The position numbers were made by a program, and so were the translations under genes. A DNA stretch of 64,000 nt, from the NCBI GenBank assembly GCA_028023455.1, contig JAQFVV010012446.1, positions 2,542,001 through 2,606,000 of the forward strand. The letters are read 5' to 3'. Below are positions 43,730 through 56,966 of the stretch, piece by piece; the stretch's first letter is position 1; each line of letters begins with the position of its first letter. The stretch is from Epiperipatus broadwayi. Taxonomy: Eukaryota; Onychophora; Udeonychophora; Euonychophora; Peripatidae. Under the pieces are notes generated by a model, which was not told where the DNA came from, did not search any database, and was given only the letters and a program-made list of their open reading frames with translations.

Positions 43730-44985
43730 TTGGTTGGATAACAATATTTCAACTGTTTATTTATCTTTGGTGGTGAGGTAACAAGCCCATATAGTTAGAG
43801 CAGGGTCATTTCATATTTGATGTGAATTCTGGGTTAGAGCACCCAAACGTATAAGGTAATAAAAACTGATGTAAAATCGTGCTTTTGAAGAAAAGTGGGC
43901 CAACGTGTATTTTATTATAAAACGAAATAGTAAGCCAATGTAATATTGAAATAATATCAAAATAATTTTGTCACTTTTACATTCTTTTATTGTGGACCCC
44001 TAAAAATTATGGCTCTCATCTGCATAATTTTGAGTTGGCCTGCCACTGAAAAAGATTGGCCCATCTTTGTCGTAAAGGGTTCATTAATGTTTACAATATA
44101 ACTTTAACATAAATGTTCTTCAAGTGTTATTGCTTAGTCACAATACTTTTATTTAGTTTTATATTTTTCTGAAAGTTAATAAAAAATATTTCTGGATGTA
44201 ATATTTACAATTATCAAATGTAATTAAAGAGGTAACTCAGACTTTCAAATTTCAATCAGCTAACCACTCCATTCTATATAACCGATACCCATAACTACGC
44301 CCATTATTAAATATTAAAACGAGAGACCAAAACATTTACCAGTAGATGATTTTATGATTATGTGGAGTTTGGTTCATTTATATATATATTCACAGTGACT
44401 TGGCTACTTTTTAAAAATCATTATTATCGTGTACTATAGCCTATTAGAGATCTATAATATTTAAAATATAACTCTGAAAATAATTTGATCCAATAAATTT
44501 CTTTAAACCTAAATTTATTACTATATCACAGTATTAAATATATATATTTCAACTTGAAATACGAATTTTCTTTTAAAAATTTAAAAAAAAAAAAGGAAAC
44601 AAAAATAGAGGGAAGGCGGGAAAAATTAAAGAAATTTGTTGAAATTTGAATTTAAAAGATTGAAGAGTTAAGAAAAAAATATGGCCAGGAAGATGAAATG
44701 GATGTCACATAGATCATTGCCAGATGGCCTCTTTAAATTTCAATTGAACAGTAATAAATTTAAAAGTATTTAATACTAATATTAAAAAGATGGAATAAAA
44801 AGATGAATGATAAATGTGATAAATTTCTTTCTTATGCTTAAAAGGTTAAAATCGATTTCTAAATTAACGATAAATGAAAATTTATTTTTGATTTACTGAA
44901 TTAAAAGGCAACTAGAATAAAACAAATAGCATATAGATGAAATTAAAGATATACATTTCATAATGAAATAGATAATCAATAATGG
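43730..44985. other. No gene seen
   Basis: AT-rich. A short family 1-like end (ACTCAGACTTTCAAATTTCAA) lies near 44234-44300. Confidence 0.4.
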
Positions 44986-44989
44986 TTGT

Positions 44990-45372
44990 CCTGCATAGCT
45001 TAGTGCAGTGGTAGATTGTCAGGTTGGGAAGCATGAGAGCCTTGGACCAGTTCAGGTCCTTCCGGCATTCAAACTTATGAAATTTTAAGCAATAAAGCTT
45101 ATTTTATTATTTTTATCCTGCATGGTTTAGTCCAGTGTAAGAGTATCAGACTCTCGAGCATAAGGGTCTTGGATTGATTGCAGTTCTGGACCTTCTGGAA
45201 CTCAAACTTCTTATGACATCCTGACAATAAAGTCGTTTGATTATTTATTTTATTTATCGAATGTTTTACTGCAAGGGAATTCGTAAGAAGTTTCAGTGGC
45301 AGAGCTGGGCTACAATTAATGGATTCCGAGCTCCAGGGCCTGAAACTGTACAGTCCCATCAAACCACATAGG
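44990..45372. mobile_element. Cluster of three tRNA-derived SINEs
   Basis: Two direct copies (44992-45106 and 45116-45245) share CTGCATAGCTTAGTGCAGTGG or TGCATGGTTTAGTCCAGTG, and end in TTATGAAATTTTAAGCAATAAAG or similar. A third copy (45255-45372) is inverted. The A-box-like TAGCTTAGTGCAGTGGTAGA is clearest in the first copy. Confidence 0.75.
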
Positions 45373-45379
45373 GTCATTT

Positions 45380-46900
45380 TGTAAGTGATATTTTTCAAAA
45401 TCAAAACATTCTATTTTTTACTTAGATGTATAATTTTTTTTATCTCTGGGAATTTAGGATCAGCATTTATGAATAAAAAATTAGTCTGCTGTCGAACAAG
45501 CGGATAAAACAAAACGAATAATATGGAATTAAAGTTAGTTCATTAAGTAGCATAAATCTTTAAAACAGTCACTCATAGAAATGTATCTAAAGAGAAGATA
45601 TTATTTACCAGATTGCTAAGTACTGATTGGTGAAGATTTGGGTAGTTTCTATCTTTGTTTCATCCTCTAATTAAATACAGCTCGATACCCATTGGCTGAC
45701 CAAAAGTGCATGTTTAACTGGATTGGCTATGGACCGGCTACCAGAAAAAACCCATTCTCACTGAAAGAATTTTCCAAGTTTACTTGGCCTGAATTTTCAA
45801 GTTGTAGATAGGTATTCATTGCATCACATGATTCTATGTAGAATGTGCCCCAGATGAAATATGATTGGTGACTAGCTCTCTTTCCAAGATGACTGCAGCT
45901 TCATCCCTGAATCATTGAATATGTCACATAATCAACTATCAGATGCTCGCATATCAGGATCATGAGTTACAACATAAAATGTGACAGTGATGGCTAACCC
46001 ACTATGAAACATGCATAAACATTAAATTTTGTTTTAAATTGGGCATAAATGCAAGAATGTCTTGAAGTGATTTACAAGATTTCATGATGGTACTTAGAGC
46101 ATTGAAGACAGTCTATAAAAACATAAAATGCACTGTTACATTTTCATGTTAAAATTAATGATCGAGACATGCCAAACACATAAAAGTTTTTATGGTGAAT
46201 AATTAAATGATGTTACAAAGGTGATACAAACAAGCCGTTTAGAGGGAGAGCTAGTTACTATGTCTCTGAGATGCACTGTGCATTACGTAGAGAAAAAATA
46301 TGTGAATTTACATACTGGGCTGTTTAAATAAGAACAATAGATTAAAAATAAATATAAAATTCATTTACTTAAAAATAACTCAATTTCTGCTCATTTCAAG
46401 ATTGTTTACAAGTAATTTGCAATACTACTTTCATTGTTAATTATATGTAATAAATATTGCATATATTATATGCTTTATGAACTGTGTATTTTTTCTTTTT
46501 ACAATGTTTTTGGTTTTCCATTCAGTTTAATGCATCTTCAGTGTCGTGTACCATAACTATTTTTCTTTGTATTGTTTTATAGTAGCTGTTATTAGTATGT
46601 ATATATATGATTTAAATATTCCTGTGATTCGATAGTTGGAAGCTGTTTGATCTATTATTTATTACCTTGTAATTATCTGTGATATACCAAGCCGCCTTTA
46701 TCTTTCTCTGTCTATCATCCAGCTCAATGCATGTCACTAAGACTTTCTGTGGTCAAAACAGTTTCCACAATGTGACAAATTTTGGTAGGTATAATGTCTT
46801 GCTACAAAAATTACACTTTGCATTTAATATTATGTATAAAACCATCTGTTGAATTTATTAACATAAACATTTCAAATTTCTAAATCAGGGAAATAAATTT
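45380..46900. other. No gene; dispersed repeat at 45.93-46.28 kb
   Basis: Featureless apart from the second copy of the unnamed repeat also seen at 21.54-21.90 kb. Confidence 0.45.
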
Positions 46901-46999
46901 CTTTATGAAGCATTATAACTTTATCTTTCTTATTGCATTGCCAAATCAATATAATATTAATATCATTTATGTTCTTTACTACTTTTACAATGCTTTTTA

Positions 47000-47052
47000 C
47001 AACCCACTATGGACGGTTTCGATCGCCCCAGCAATCTTCTTCAGAACTATAA
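47000..47052 (-). ncRNA. Hammerhead-like motif, family 4
   Basis: On the minus strand: CTGAAGA (47038-47044), one extra A, then helix II GATTGC/GCGATC with loop TGGG, GAAA (47017-47020), and CC with triplet GUC. The extra A between core and helix II is not canonical and helix I is weak, so this is hammerhead-like rather than a firm call. Confidence 0.5.
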
Positions 47053-47106
47053 CAAACTCAAGCAAATACATGAATACAAATACACATGAACTTATAATTT
47101 TTAGTT

Positions 47107-47165
47107 CTAAGTTATAGTTCTGAAGAAGATTGCTGGGGCAATCGAAACCATCAATAGTGGATTGT
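47107..47165 (+). ncRNA. Hammerhead-like motif, family 4
   Basis: CTGAAGA (47120-47126), extra A, perfect GATTGC/GCAATC hairpin (47128-47143), GAAA (47144-47147), then CCATC. Helix I can pair only loosely (TATAGTT with AATAGTG, with wobbles and one mismatch). Confidence 0.5.
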
Positions 47166-47329
47166 AAAAAGAATTGTAAAAATAATAAAGAACAAAAAAT
47201 GAAATAAATTTCATTAACGAAAGTAATAGCAATGATGATGATTAACTAATGTCATTTGATTGTAGTATTTATCTTATTTCCCAAACTCCTAAACTCTAAA
47301 TTAACTTTCCATGAATATATATAACTTAT

Positions 47330-47540
47330 CTATAAGATATTATTTTATATAGCGTGATGTTTTTAAAACTAATAATAATCAGTCATTAAGCCAATGCACA
47401 TGTGCTTTGTGGATTTTAACTATAAATGTATACTCTCACTTTTCAAACACAAGATAAAGTCTTTGTGAAAAGATAAAATGAATCATCTATCCTTTCAACC
47501 CAAATGTTTAAGTATGTAAAGCAATACTTGAATCATTGTA
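47330..47540 (+). repeat. Copy of repeat family 6
   Basis: TTATTTTATATAGCGTGATG, CATTAAGCCAATGCACATG and CTCACTTTTCAAACACAAG match the 14.55-14.72 kb unit. Confidence 0.65.
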
Positions 47541-47654
47541 AATCACTTGTCAAAGTTTCCTATTTTGGGGGGAAACCACTTTATTTTATATTTTTATTTT
47601 AAGAAAAATGTGAAAACTTTCTGTTTAAATATTTTAATTTTTTAAAAAAGGGCA

Positions 47655-47757
47655 TATGGCTTATTGTTCAGAAATTCATAAGAAGTTTGAATGCCAAAAT
47701 CAATCCTGGAATCTTCCAGTCCACTCTATCAACTGTGCCAAATCGCACAGGATATTT
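47655..47757 (-). mobile_element. tRNA-derived SINE
   Basis: Complement of the family: GGCTTATTGTTCAGAAATTC at the tail side, AATCAATCCTGGAATCTTCC and AACTGTGCCAAATCGCACAGG at the head side. Confidence 0.65.
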
Positions 47758-47764
47758 TAATAAT

Positions 47765-48340
47765 TTACACTTGGGCAAAAGAAGAGGGAAGACACAATAA
47801 ACAGTAAAGCAGAGTAAGGAAAAACTCATATGAACAGTGTTATCTATTTGTGAAGTAATGGAGAATGGATAACTGGTGGGTGATGAGTATATAAATCAAA
47901 TGGCAGATGATCAAAATTTCATTGCATGGTATATATAAATTTAAAATATATGCATATGCTGTTTCAACATACACAATAATAATAATCAAATACCATTACA
48001 GCATTCAAGTAATAAACTGAACTTTGAAGTAGGAACCTTATATATATATCGTAATGAAGATTTTCATGATTATATGATAAAATTAAAATCTTCCTTGAGT
48101 CATACCGTGTGTGTAATTTTTTGTTTAAATTGCTGACATTTTGATGAAATTACATCAATCTTTGTCAGGACTAAGACTTTAATGAAGAATAACAATCGTG
48201 ACATTATTTGAAACAAAATAGTTCTTCATTACAAGCTTAGCCTTGATATGATTTTACCAGAACATTGACAATTTAACAATGAAATTAATATGTGGTGTGA
48301 CTCAAAAAGATTTTAATTTCATATATATATACACACTTAA
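47765..48340. other. No gene seen
   Basis: AT-rich. Nothing recognisable. Confidence 0.4.
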
Positions 48341-48344
48341 ACAA

Positions 48345-48510
48345 ATGGTTTATTGCTTGAGGTTCATAAGATGTCTGGGCACCAGAAGTGACAGAGCAGA
48401 GCCATGATGCAAGGACCTTGAGTTCCAAGAGTCTATGACTCAAAGGACACCTAGAAACCTTTAGTTTTTGAGTCTACTATGCTAACACTGTTAAAACATC
48501 CAAGGCCACA
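48345..48510 (-). mobile_element. tRNA-derived SINE, decayed
   Basis: GGTTTATTGCTTGAGGTTCA, TCTGGGCACCAGAAGTGACA and AAGGACCTTGAGTTCC match the complement of the family. Confidence 0.6.
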
Positions 48511-48519
48511 ATCAGCATA

Positions 48520-51185
48520 TAGCATTTTCATATCTAGATCACCTCTGAATAATGTTCACACACACATACCCTCCGTTACTAATTGACAGTACAAACTCTA
48601 TCCATGATTACTTGTAATTCAAACTCAAAACAAGCTATACATTTTAATAACGTATATGAAAAGTTTATTAAAAAAATTAGTCATGTAGCTGCTTAAAAGG
48701 GAGATTACTTTATGTCTGAGTATCAAAGCTGCAAGTTGAACAAGACAGTTCCATTTAATTTCCTGCAACTGAAGATCAATCAATCCAAGTACTTTTAGAT
48801 CTAGGTGTGAGTCTATCCATCTACCGATGAATGAATAGCTCACACAAAGTGGTGTGGTTAACTAGCAAGAATTTCAAAGTAGATCACCCTGCAATTGCTA
48901 TCACAATTATATGCATACACAATAATAAAAAAACTCCATGGTAACTGTCACTGAATAGTAGCAAATTAAAGATATTATTAATACTTTTTGATTTTTCTCA
49001 ATGCTAGATGATTCACAAATGTAAATCATATACTAAAGCCAGAAATTATTATCACCAGAAATTTTCGATCTGTTGTCAAGGCAACCTTAGTAAAAGATGG
49101 AATCCACATTTTACTTATAGAGGTTGCCTTGACAACAAATACAAGATTTCTGGTAGTGAATAAGTGTGAACTGTTATCATGAAATACTGTTTCATATATT
49201 GCCAAAAAATTGAAAATAGATATAACCTCAATATACTTTTACCCTCATCAAAAAACCATTATATGGACTAATAGGTAACTCAGTTTACAAAAAAATCTCA
49301 AAACAAATAAACATTAAAAAATTTATACATGCCTACTTTCCATGTTTTTACCCCCTCTTGTTAAAAGTTTAATATAATATTACTATTATCACATGCACAT
49401 GCTGTCACACATATTAAAGGTAAAAAAAAAAAACATTTTTTGAATAGTATACTTCAACACAAAGGTCTTTCCAGTGGGCTCAATAAGAAATTATCCACTG
49501 GACTTAAAAAAAGCATGATGGAGAAGGTTTGAGCGTTTTTTTCCAAAACATATATTACTTACTAGCTAAGAGCTAAATACCCAATTACTGATCAATATTG
49601 GATGATTATCTACCTAACTACCTAAAAAATTCTAAAACCAGATTAAAATATGGGGAAAACAAAATCATTTTTACCTGGCCTAGATTCAAACACAGATGGC
49701 AAGCTGATGTTTTATCATTGTGCCAGAAAGCACTTTATATTATTATGCATGTAGTATCTCATACACAGACTTCTTAAAATGTGACATGAAATCAACATAG
49801 TAAAACCTATCAGCAAATCATTAACAACTCAGCTTAGTAAGATTGATTATGTTTTCATTGGATAACTCAGATTATCATCAGCCTCGAGTCAAATGCAACA
49901 TCAAATAATCATTACAATTAAAGCTATGCCAAAACAGATTCTTTGAACTCTAAGCAAGGTCAATTATTTGCACTATCTCACCATTGAAACAGTAAGATTC
50001 GAATCTTAAGTTTCACCTTTTTCTGTCGTCTCTCACTGACCGGTCTATCCCGCCCAAATTTAAACTTTTTGGTATCGAATTGTGTGTGTAACAATATTAA
50101 AAATGTATAAATATATGTAGAATTCAGCATAAACACGCACACATTTCGATCTCAAATTAAACGCAATAAATAGGGATAAAATAATATAATTTAGATTTCT
50201 TTTAGTTATATAATTTTGTATAATTTTAATCATTTATTTTGCATTATAAAGTTCGTATTTATTGCTTTGTTTAAATTTCGTTTAATAATAATTCTAAAAA
50301 AATCTGATGTAATATTTAATTAAAAGTTAAAATAATCTTATGTTCCCTTTTTGTCTTTGAAATTTAAAAGCATCAGTCAGTGATAGATAATAGATTAATT
50401 AAAGAAAAATTCCCCAAAGTATAATTAGTAAATGTAAACAATAGAACGGCAGCTTTCTTTAATTAAAAAAAACCAACAAAATGCATTGATTATCCTCAGG
50501 GCAGATTAAGTAGAACCTAAAAATACCTTAACAAAAATGTGAAAGATCAAGATAAAAAAAGAGGCCATCTTAGACTTGCTGGAGACATTCACTTAAAACT
50601 TTAGCTTTGCTCTCGATCACTGAGAGTCTCCAAAATAATAAAAATAATTTGTTCCTGCCAAGGTATGACCGAGTAAAGCATCTAGATTATTCTCCATTGG
50701 GAGATGGCCTATCGGATGCTGAACTTTCCATTGCCCGTCATAAATTCACCATGAAAATCTGCTGCCTGAAATGAATGAGAAAGCTGCTGCTGCTGCTGTG
50801 AAAGTAAATGAAATATCTAAATACAAGAAAGACTTGCCACTCGTGAACTTTTGCTGCTAAACTAATGGAATCAAAAAACTTCTTATAAAACATGTACCTG
50901 TCTGTGTTCAAACTCTAGAGTACTCTAATAATATGCTATAGCTCTTCTTCATACTACTTATCTAAATTATAAAATGTAAAAACTACCATATGTATAACTA
51001 AAACTGAATAATTAACTTAATGTGTAAATTTCTCTAATAATCTAGCTTACCTCATTCTATCTTGGGTGCGTATTTCTAAAATCTACATTTTATCTATATT
51101 TATTATTTAATTATTGCATGCTCACAATTGTCTCTATTTTCAAAGTTTAAATCTATGATCGTTTGAAACAGTGAATGTGTGTCAC
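48520..51185. other. No gene recognised
   Basis: AT-rich. A small inverted repeat (GTTGTCAAGGCAACCT / AGGTTGCCTTGACAAC) lies at 49072-49138 and shares GGTTGCCTTGACAAC with 2064-2080. 50540-50810 is richer in G+C and includes a (GCT)5 run, but I find no supported frame. Confidence 0.4.
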
Positions 51186-51204
51186 ATTTTCATTAATATG
51201 TACT

Positions 51205-51752
51205 TCGTCGGGCCGAGGCAGAGACCAGCCCGACATTCTTATAAACCATAACTAACTTAACTTTCATATAAATCGACACGCATTCAGTGCATCACTTATT
51301 GTAATGCAGGGTCTACTACTTCGCAAATGGCTGACGTATTAGTTATAATAATTCCCAATTTATATAGGTTTTGTATTTATTAAATCATCATGAATAATTC
51401 CAGAAAATTACATTTCTTTGAGAGTCACCAACATTCTTTAGTAACTGTTGATAATGTAGGGCCGAGTTAGAAATCTATTTAAATCTTATCATAATCGTTT
51501 ATACTTATACATGTGTTACGTTTTAAAGACGCGATGATCTATTCCGCCGTAAATATTCCGGATTCTTCAGGGTTGAAATTAACCCCAGTCGTCCTACACA
51601 AGCAGGCATAATGGGTGCTCCCGTAGGACTTGACAATGTCATGCAGCCAGCCGGAAAAACTGCAACATGGACCGCTTGTCCCAGGTTATGCTTATGTGAC
51701 ACCTTACTTTGTTGGGCCAAGGCAGAGACCAGCCCGACATTCTTATAAACCC
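51205..51752. repeat. Direct repeats flanking an unidentified GC-richer segment
   Basis: A string of about 45 bp, including GGCAGAGACCAGCCCGACAT, occurs at 51205-51249 and 51708-51753 with about four differences. The first copy can form a hairpin (GTCGGGC/GCCCGAC). The 500 bp between and just after are less AT-rich than the surroundings. They could be an LTR or transposon remnant or an old exon; I could not identify a protein family. Confidence 0.55.
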
Positions 51753-52299
51753 ATTTGCGGCATTGCAGTTTCAATATACTGCCATTCCATATCGCCTTTC
51801 TAAAGCGTACCCCGTGTTCCTTTACTTAATTTTATTATTCTATATATCACTCCGCCTCTGTATTATCTTCATAATTCACTCTCAAATAAATGTTTGCCCT
51901 TAGACATAAAATAAATATTTTAATTAAATAAATATATGTCCGCCGCTACTCTTAAATCTTACTTTAGACTCTTGCATTGCAAAGGTGTAAATTCCCCAAG
52001 GCATGCATTAGAAATACTTACTCGAGAATTTTAGGTAGCTAGATTACGCCTTCAAATAAATGAATTCCTTTTGTAAACAAATAAATAATGTATTCTTTAA
52101 AATGTACTCATGTTGCAAATCCCGCTACTGAAGCTTTGAATCCCTAAAATATTATTAGTCAATGATTTTATTAAAATGTATTAATAAATAAGTTTAAACT
52201 ATACGTCTGCAGTTACGTTTCATTTATTCGATACCCATTCTATATAATATTTCCTCGATTATGAAATATGAATGTTTAATTAATATTAGTTTGTTTATT

Positions 52300-52600
52300 G
52301 GCTAACTCGAGAATAAAATCATGAATCTCTTGCATATCCCTGACCACCGTGCCTAAGGAAATATTTACTAATGTCGCATCAGATGCGTTGTTTCGTGGAT
52401 TGTATTGTGGAACCGATAAACTGTTCGAACTCAGTACCACGGGTGGCTTCGCTACTCAATGGTGCTGCTGTTCTGTATGGTGGTCGAATTCTGCACTATG
52501 ATTACGAGTCACACGTTTTCTGACCGTTACACCATCCTCATCAGCTTCTAATGCCTTGCCATTGCAGCCATGCCATTCTATCATCAGCAATTCTTTTCAC
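52300..52600. other. Unidentified GC-richer stretch
   Basis: Visibly higher G+C than its surroundings, with no long open frame. It may be the remains of an exon or element. Confidence 0.35.
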
Positions 52601-52604
52601 TTAA

Positions 52605-54190
52605 GTTTTTTAAACTCTTACCGGCGGGTAAGTGCATGGAAATGTATAATATTTAAGAAATAGCGCATTATCGGAGATTGACTTCTGTTTGAATAATTTC
52701 ATATATGCACATGTAAAACATTCAATTTTACTGGACACATTTTAAAAATTGACCATTTTTAGCTTGCCCTTGACGTTCTTCCAAAAATTTTGCCAGAAAA
52801 TTATTTGTTATTTCTAAATATGTATATATTATATTTCTAATGATATTATATAAAAAATGCTAAGAAATATTTATATTTTTTTTCATAAACATATACAAAC
52901 AAATTATTTTATTAAAATGTGATATATGATTAAAATAGTGATGATTCCAATGAGCACGTAAATGATTTTATGACATATGTAATGTTAAGAATATAAATCT
53001 ATCTTATGGAATAAACAAGTTCAAATACATTACTATGATAATTTACGAGCCAGATATCTAAAGTATCATTTTTTATATAAATCTGTAAATAATGCATACC
53101 TTTTGTTATATCAGTGCCAAAGGGTATTTCTGATCATCTTATAGACCAGGGATAGGCAAGATGTTGGCCGCAAGGTCTCTGAAAGTCGACCGCAAAGCTG
53201 ACATAAACATTGACAAATCAGAGTGATAAATTCAGATCTGATTTGAATATAATAAAAAATAAAGTAAAAATTCAAAATTATTCTCATTTAAAAATAATTA
53301 AATTTAAAATAACATCTGCTGTTATTGTTGATCTCAAAAATAAATCCAGGTTGTAAAAAACTGAAAAGAATTAAATTATTTTTGAGTAATGCTAGAGCTA
53401 AAATTCTTAGAAATATTTAATTACCATTTTTCCTGAGGAGAATTGAAAATAACATCCTGGAAAAACAAGGATTTTAATGAACTAATTTTAGAACAAAGAA
53501 GTTATGAACTTTTTAAAACACTTCATATAGTAATTTAATAAATTGTAATTTATTAAATATTTTACAAAGTGACATGAGCAAATTGTAATACTAGAGGGAG
53601 CTGAGGTAATTTAATAGCAGTCATCATAAAATGTCTTCTGACAGTTCATATCTTCAAGAAAAAAAATCATCCATTCATAAATCTTCTAAAAACATTGCCA
53701 ATAATTGTATTTTAAAAGCCAGTATATATAAAAAAAAAAAAAAAACACCAATTCATAAGTCCATTCTAAAAAAATCGGACTTTGAACTGTTATTTTTTCC
53801 ATTCCGGCAAAAATAACATTTTTTTTCTGGTTTCCAGTTCGAAGCCCTAAAAAAAACATAGTCACCTTCGAGTACACTATCACCAAAAAAAGTTGTCCCC
53901 AATGTCTAAAAGTTTGGACACCCCTGTTATAGACAGACATTATAGATTTATTTATAAAATAATTATTTAGGGGATCTGCTTGTAAATTATCTTAGTAATG
54001 CATTTAACTTATTCCATGAAATAAGTTTAAAATGGTACATGATTTTTGTCAAAATAACACATCAACAGGTTCTAAATACTGCCAATTTTCAAAGAATTAT
54101 CTACAGAATTTGCCTGAAGATTTGTGATAATGGTATTTCAGATGTGATAACACACATCTAATCTACGTGATATTCTTAGTATTATGAATA
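52605..54190. other. No gene seen
   Basis: AT-rich. A poly(A) tract lies at 53730-53744. The short frames around 53631-53940 are low-complexity. Confidence 0.4.
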
Positions 54191-54192
54191 CA

Positions 54193-54206
54193 AACTACAA
54201 TGACTT
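54193..54206 (+). repeat. Left target-site duplication of LINE
   Basis: AACTACAATGACTT here is repeated exactly at 57242-57255, marking the borders of the LINE between them. Confidence 0.85.
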
Positions 54207-56966
54207 AATAAATCGCAGATTAATGTCTGGAGAGGGTTTCTTCCCTCCTGAAGCCTACTCTTTCTATACTAAAACTAAAAAGTCCCTGATTGATTTGGTT
54301 TTCTACACCCCAGACCTCCATTTCAACCTTGATGCAGCCTTGGCCCCTGTTGCTTTCTCTGATCATATGGCTCTAATCTTACAACTTACACCTATAGAAA
54401 TCCCTACACCCATTGATGGACCTGGTAAAACCATGTGCATGATCACCCAATCAAATATGACCGAAGCGATAGTGTCTGAGGCATACATCCTTTTCCAGAA
54501 AATAAAACATCCTTTCCCTGCCTGCTGAGGAGGGCTGGTTTTCCTTCATTGGAATACTTCAGTCCATATTAAATCACCACATCAGGAAAATCAAAGGACC
54601 TAATGGCCTTCTAAATGACCTAACAGACATTAATATACAACTTCAAGCATCACAACAAAATTTCACAAATACAGAAAAAATTATCTTCCTTAAAAATCTC
54701 TACAAAATCAAGCAAAAGTCCCTTGCAGAATATATATCCATCAGAAGAGCCAAATGTTTCTTAGCACAACAACACTGCTGGATGAGAGACTATCTCAGAT
54801 GGGCACTGGGATACAATAAAAAACAAATCACTCCCTTATCCATTAATACTAATGGAACCAATCTTATTGGCTTTCCAATGATGCAGCACATCAGCAAACA
54901 ATTCTGCCAATTAATGCAAAAAGATGGAGCTCCTCCTATAAACAGCTGGTTAGATGCTGGTGACCCCGGTGAACATGGCATCACGGAAATCCAAATCAAA
55001 AAGAAGATAACATCTCTCCCTGACGGCGTTCATCCTGGCCTTCATGGCATCCCAAATTTCCTTCTCAAACACCTCAGTCAATTCACTGTGCCAATTATTA
55101 AAAAAATGATTGATCACCTAGCCTCCGGCAACAGAAACATAATAGATCTTTACCCAGTGGCACTCATGCCTTTTATTAAAAAAGCAAAACCACTAAACGA
55201 CATTAACAATATCCGGCCAATTTCCATGACCCCATTGCTTATCAAGATAATTGAGTCAGTCATTAAAGATCAAATCCAAACTCAAATTCTTAGCCATATC
55301 TCGTCAAACCAATACGGAAAAAAGGGATCATCAACCTCGCATGCTATGTCCAATGTAACTGCACTGTTCAATTACATCAGAGGACATCGTAAATCAAAAC
55401 CTATTGCTGTCCAGCTGGATGTTGCGGCAGCATTTGATTCAGTCCAGATAAACATCCTTCTGGATATTCTGTTGGAATGCGACATTCCAGCTGGGATTGT
55501 ACAGATGATCAGCAATCTGCTCAACAACAGAGAGATTTTTCTCTCTCTTGATGGCAAGATCACACCAGGTTTCAAGCCATACAAGTCGATCCCTCAAGGA
55601 TCCCCGCTCAGTGCCCTTTTCTTCACAGCATACATCAACCCTCTTCTGGTGGATATAGAAATAACCTCCCTGGAATTTTCCTTCCCTCTCTCAATAAAAG
55701 CTTCAATGTATTTGCATATATTGATGACATCATGGTTGTGCTTCCCACCATTAAATACCTTCCTAATCTCATGAACATATTAAACAGAAATACAGTGAAA
55801 CTTGGCCTACAAATAAATTTTAACAAATCTTCCATCTGGAAGATAATGTCTGGTAAACAAATTAACTCTCCCTTTTCTGCAAAACCCCAAAGATACCTAG
55901 GTTTTCCAATCTACAAAACTCCAACTGCAATGGCAAGAGAGATTCAAGATGCAATCCTCCATTCAACTGAAGCCATCACCACTTCACTCTCTAGAGTATA
56001 CCTTTCATTATATGGAAAGGTTGGCCTTCTCAACATGATCATAATGCCAAAAATCTCATATTATCTTCCATTCGTTAAAATGTCTAAACAGTTTCAAAAT
56101 AAAATTAACCGATTATGCACCAAACTTCTCTGGAGAGGAAGGACAGTTGCTATTAGCTTGCGAGGTATCCAATGACCATGCAGGTTCAATGGACTGTCAT
56201 TCCACTCAATACAAGCAATCATTTTACAGAAAACCCACAACACTCTACATAATCTGATCCTCTCCTGCGGATACTCTAACATTATTAAAAAAGTTACACC
56301 GACAGATCGTCCTCCACCCTCTTCCAGTTCATGGATAGCATCCCTAATACAACAACTACAACTTTATAACCCGATAATATCCTTTAACCTTAATCAAAAA
56401 ATCACCTTATGGGAAGCATACAATATAACCAACTATAATCAACAACCCATTAAAACCAGCCTAAAAATAACCAACCAAAGACTCATTACACACTTCAAAA
56501 GATGGAGTCTGGAACCCAAATTCCTTGACTTCATCATTAAAATAAATCTTAATGCGCTACCCACGAATTGGTTTCTTTATCACCGAAGTGGTTTTACCAG
56601 CATTGACCCTATATGTGGTCTGTGTGCTCGTGAAGATGAAACCATAGACCATATTATACACCGGTGCCCAAGACTTAAAACTCTGAAAGATATAATTATA
56701 ATCAATTCCAACATAAGACCTGATATGATTTTCTCACTCGAAAATGCCATTCATAATGGGTTTTTTTTTCAATAATAAGGCTTTCTACCTTTGTCCTTTA
56801 TTCCATATGGATAGTGAGATGCAAATGTCTCATGGAATTACCCCCGCCACAAATCATACCATTGTTCTATCAAACGCTCAAAAAAATCAAGAAACGTGAC
56901 CAGCTCCTTGCCTCCAGTAAAGTATTTGCTGACACCTGGTCTTTAATTGCTCTTTCCTTTTCCTGA
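54207..56966 (+). pseudogene. LINE ORF2 (endonuclease end, reverse transcriptase, CxxC..H..C tail), broken
   Basis: The first frame (to 54528) gives the end of the AP-like endonuclease: SLIDLVFYTP and FSDHMALIL. A shift near 54520 leads into a frame open to 55774 with EEGWFSFIGILQ, NNIRPISMTPLLIKIIE, motif A QLDVAAAFDSV and motif B PQGSPLSALFF. A second shift near 55690 leads to motif C FAYIDDIMVV with both catalytic Asp, then LQINFNKSSIW and RYLGFPIYK. A TGA at 56173-56175 replaces a sense codon. The frame then continues through CGLCAREDETIDHIIHRC to a T-run at 56761, where a last shift leads to a stop at 56964-56966. There are four lesions in all. Motif order fits the Jockey/R1/I/LOA kind of LINE; I do not assign a clade. 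Confidence 0.85.

Larger units (their letters stand above)
46968..47205. mobile_element. Fold-back repeat, family 4 (about 85-bp arms)
   Basis: GTTCTTTACTACTTTTACAA..GAACTATAAC is inverted as GTTATAGTTCTGAAGAAG..TAATAAAGAAC. Each arm holds a hammerhead-like segment. Confidence 0.75.

Noticed and set aside
51523-51774. 83-codon minus-strand frame in the GC-richer block as a gene
   Set aside because: No recognised family; it could be chance in higher-GC sequence, so it is reported only as an unidentified block.
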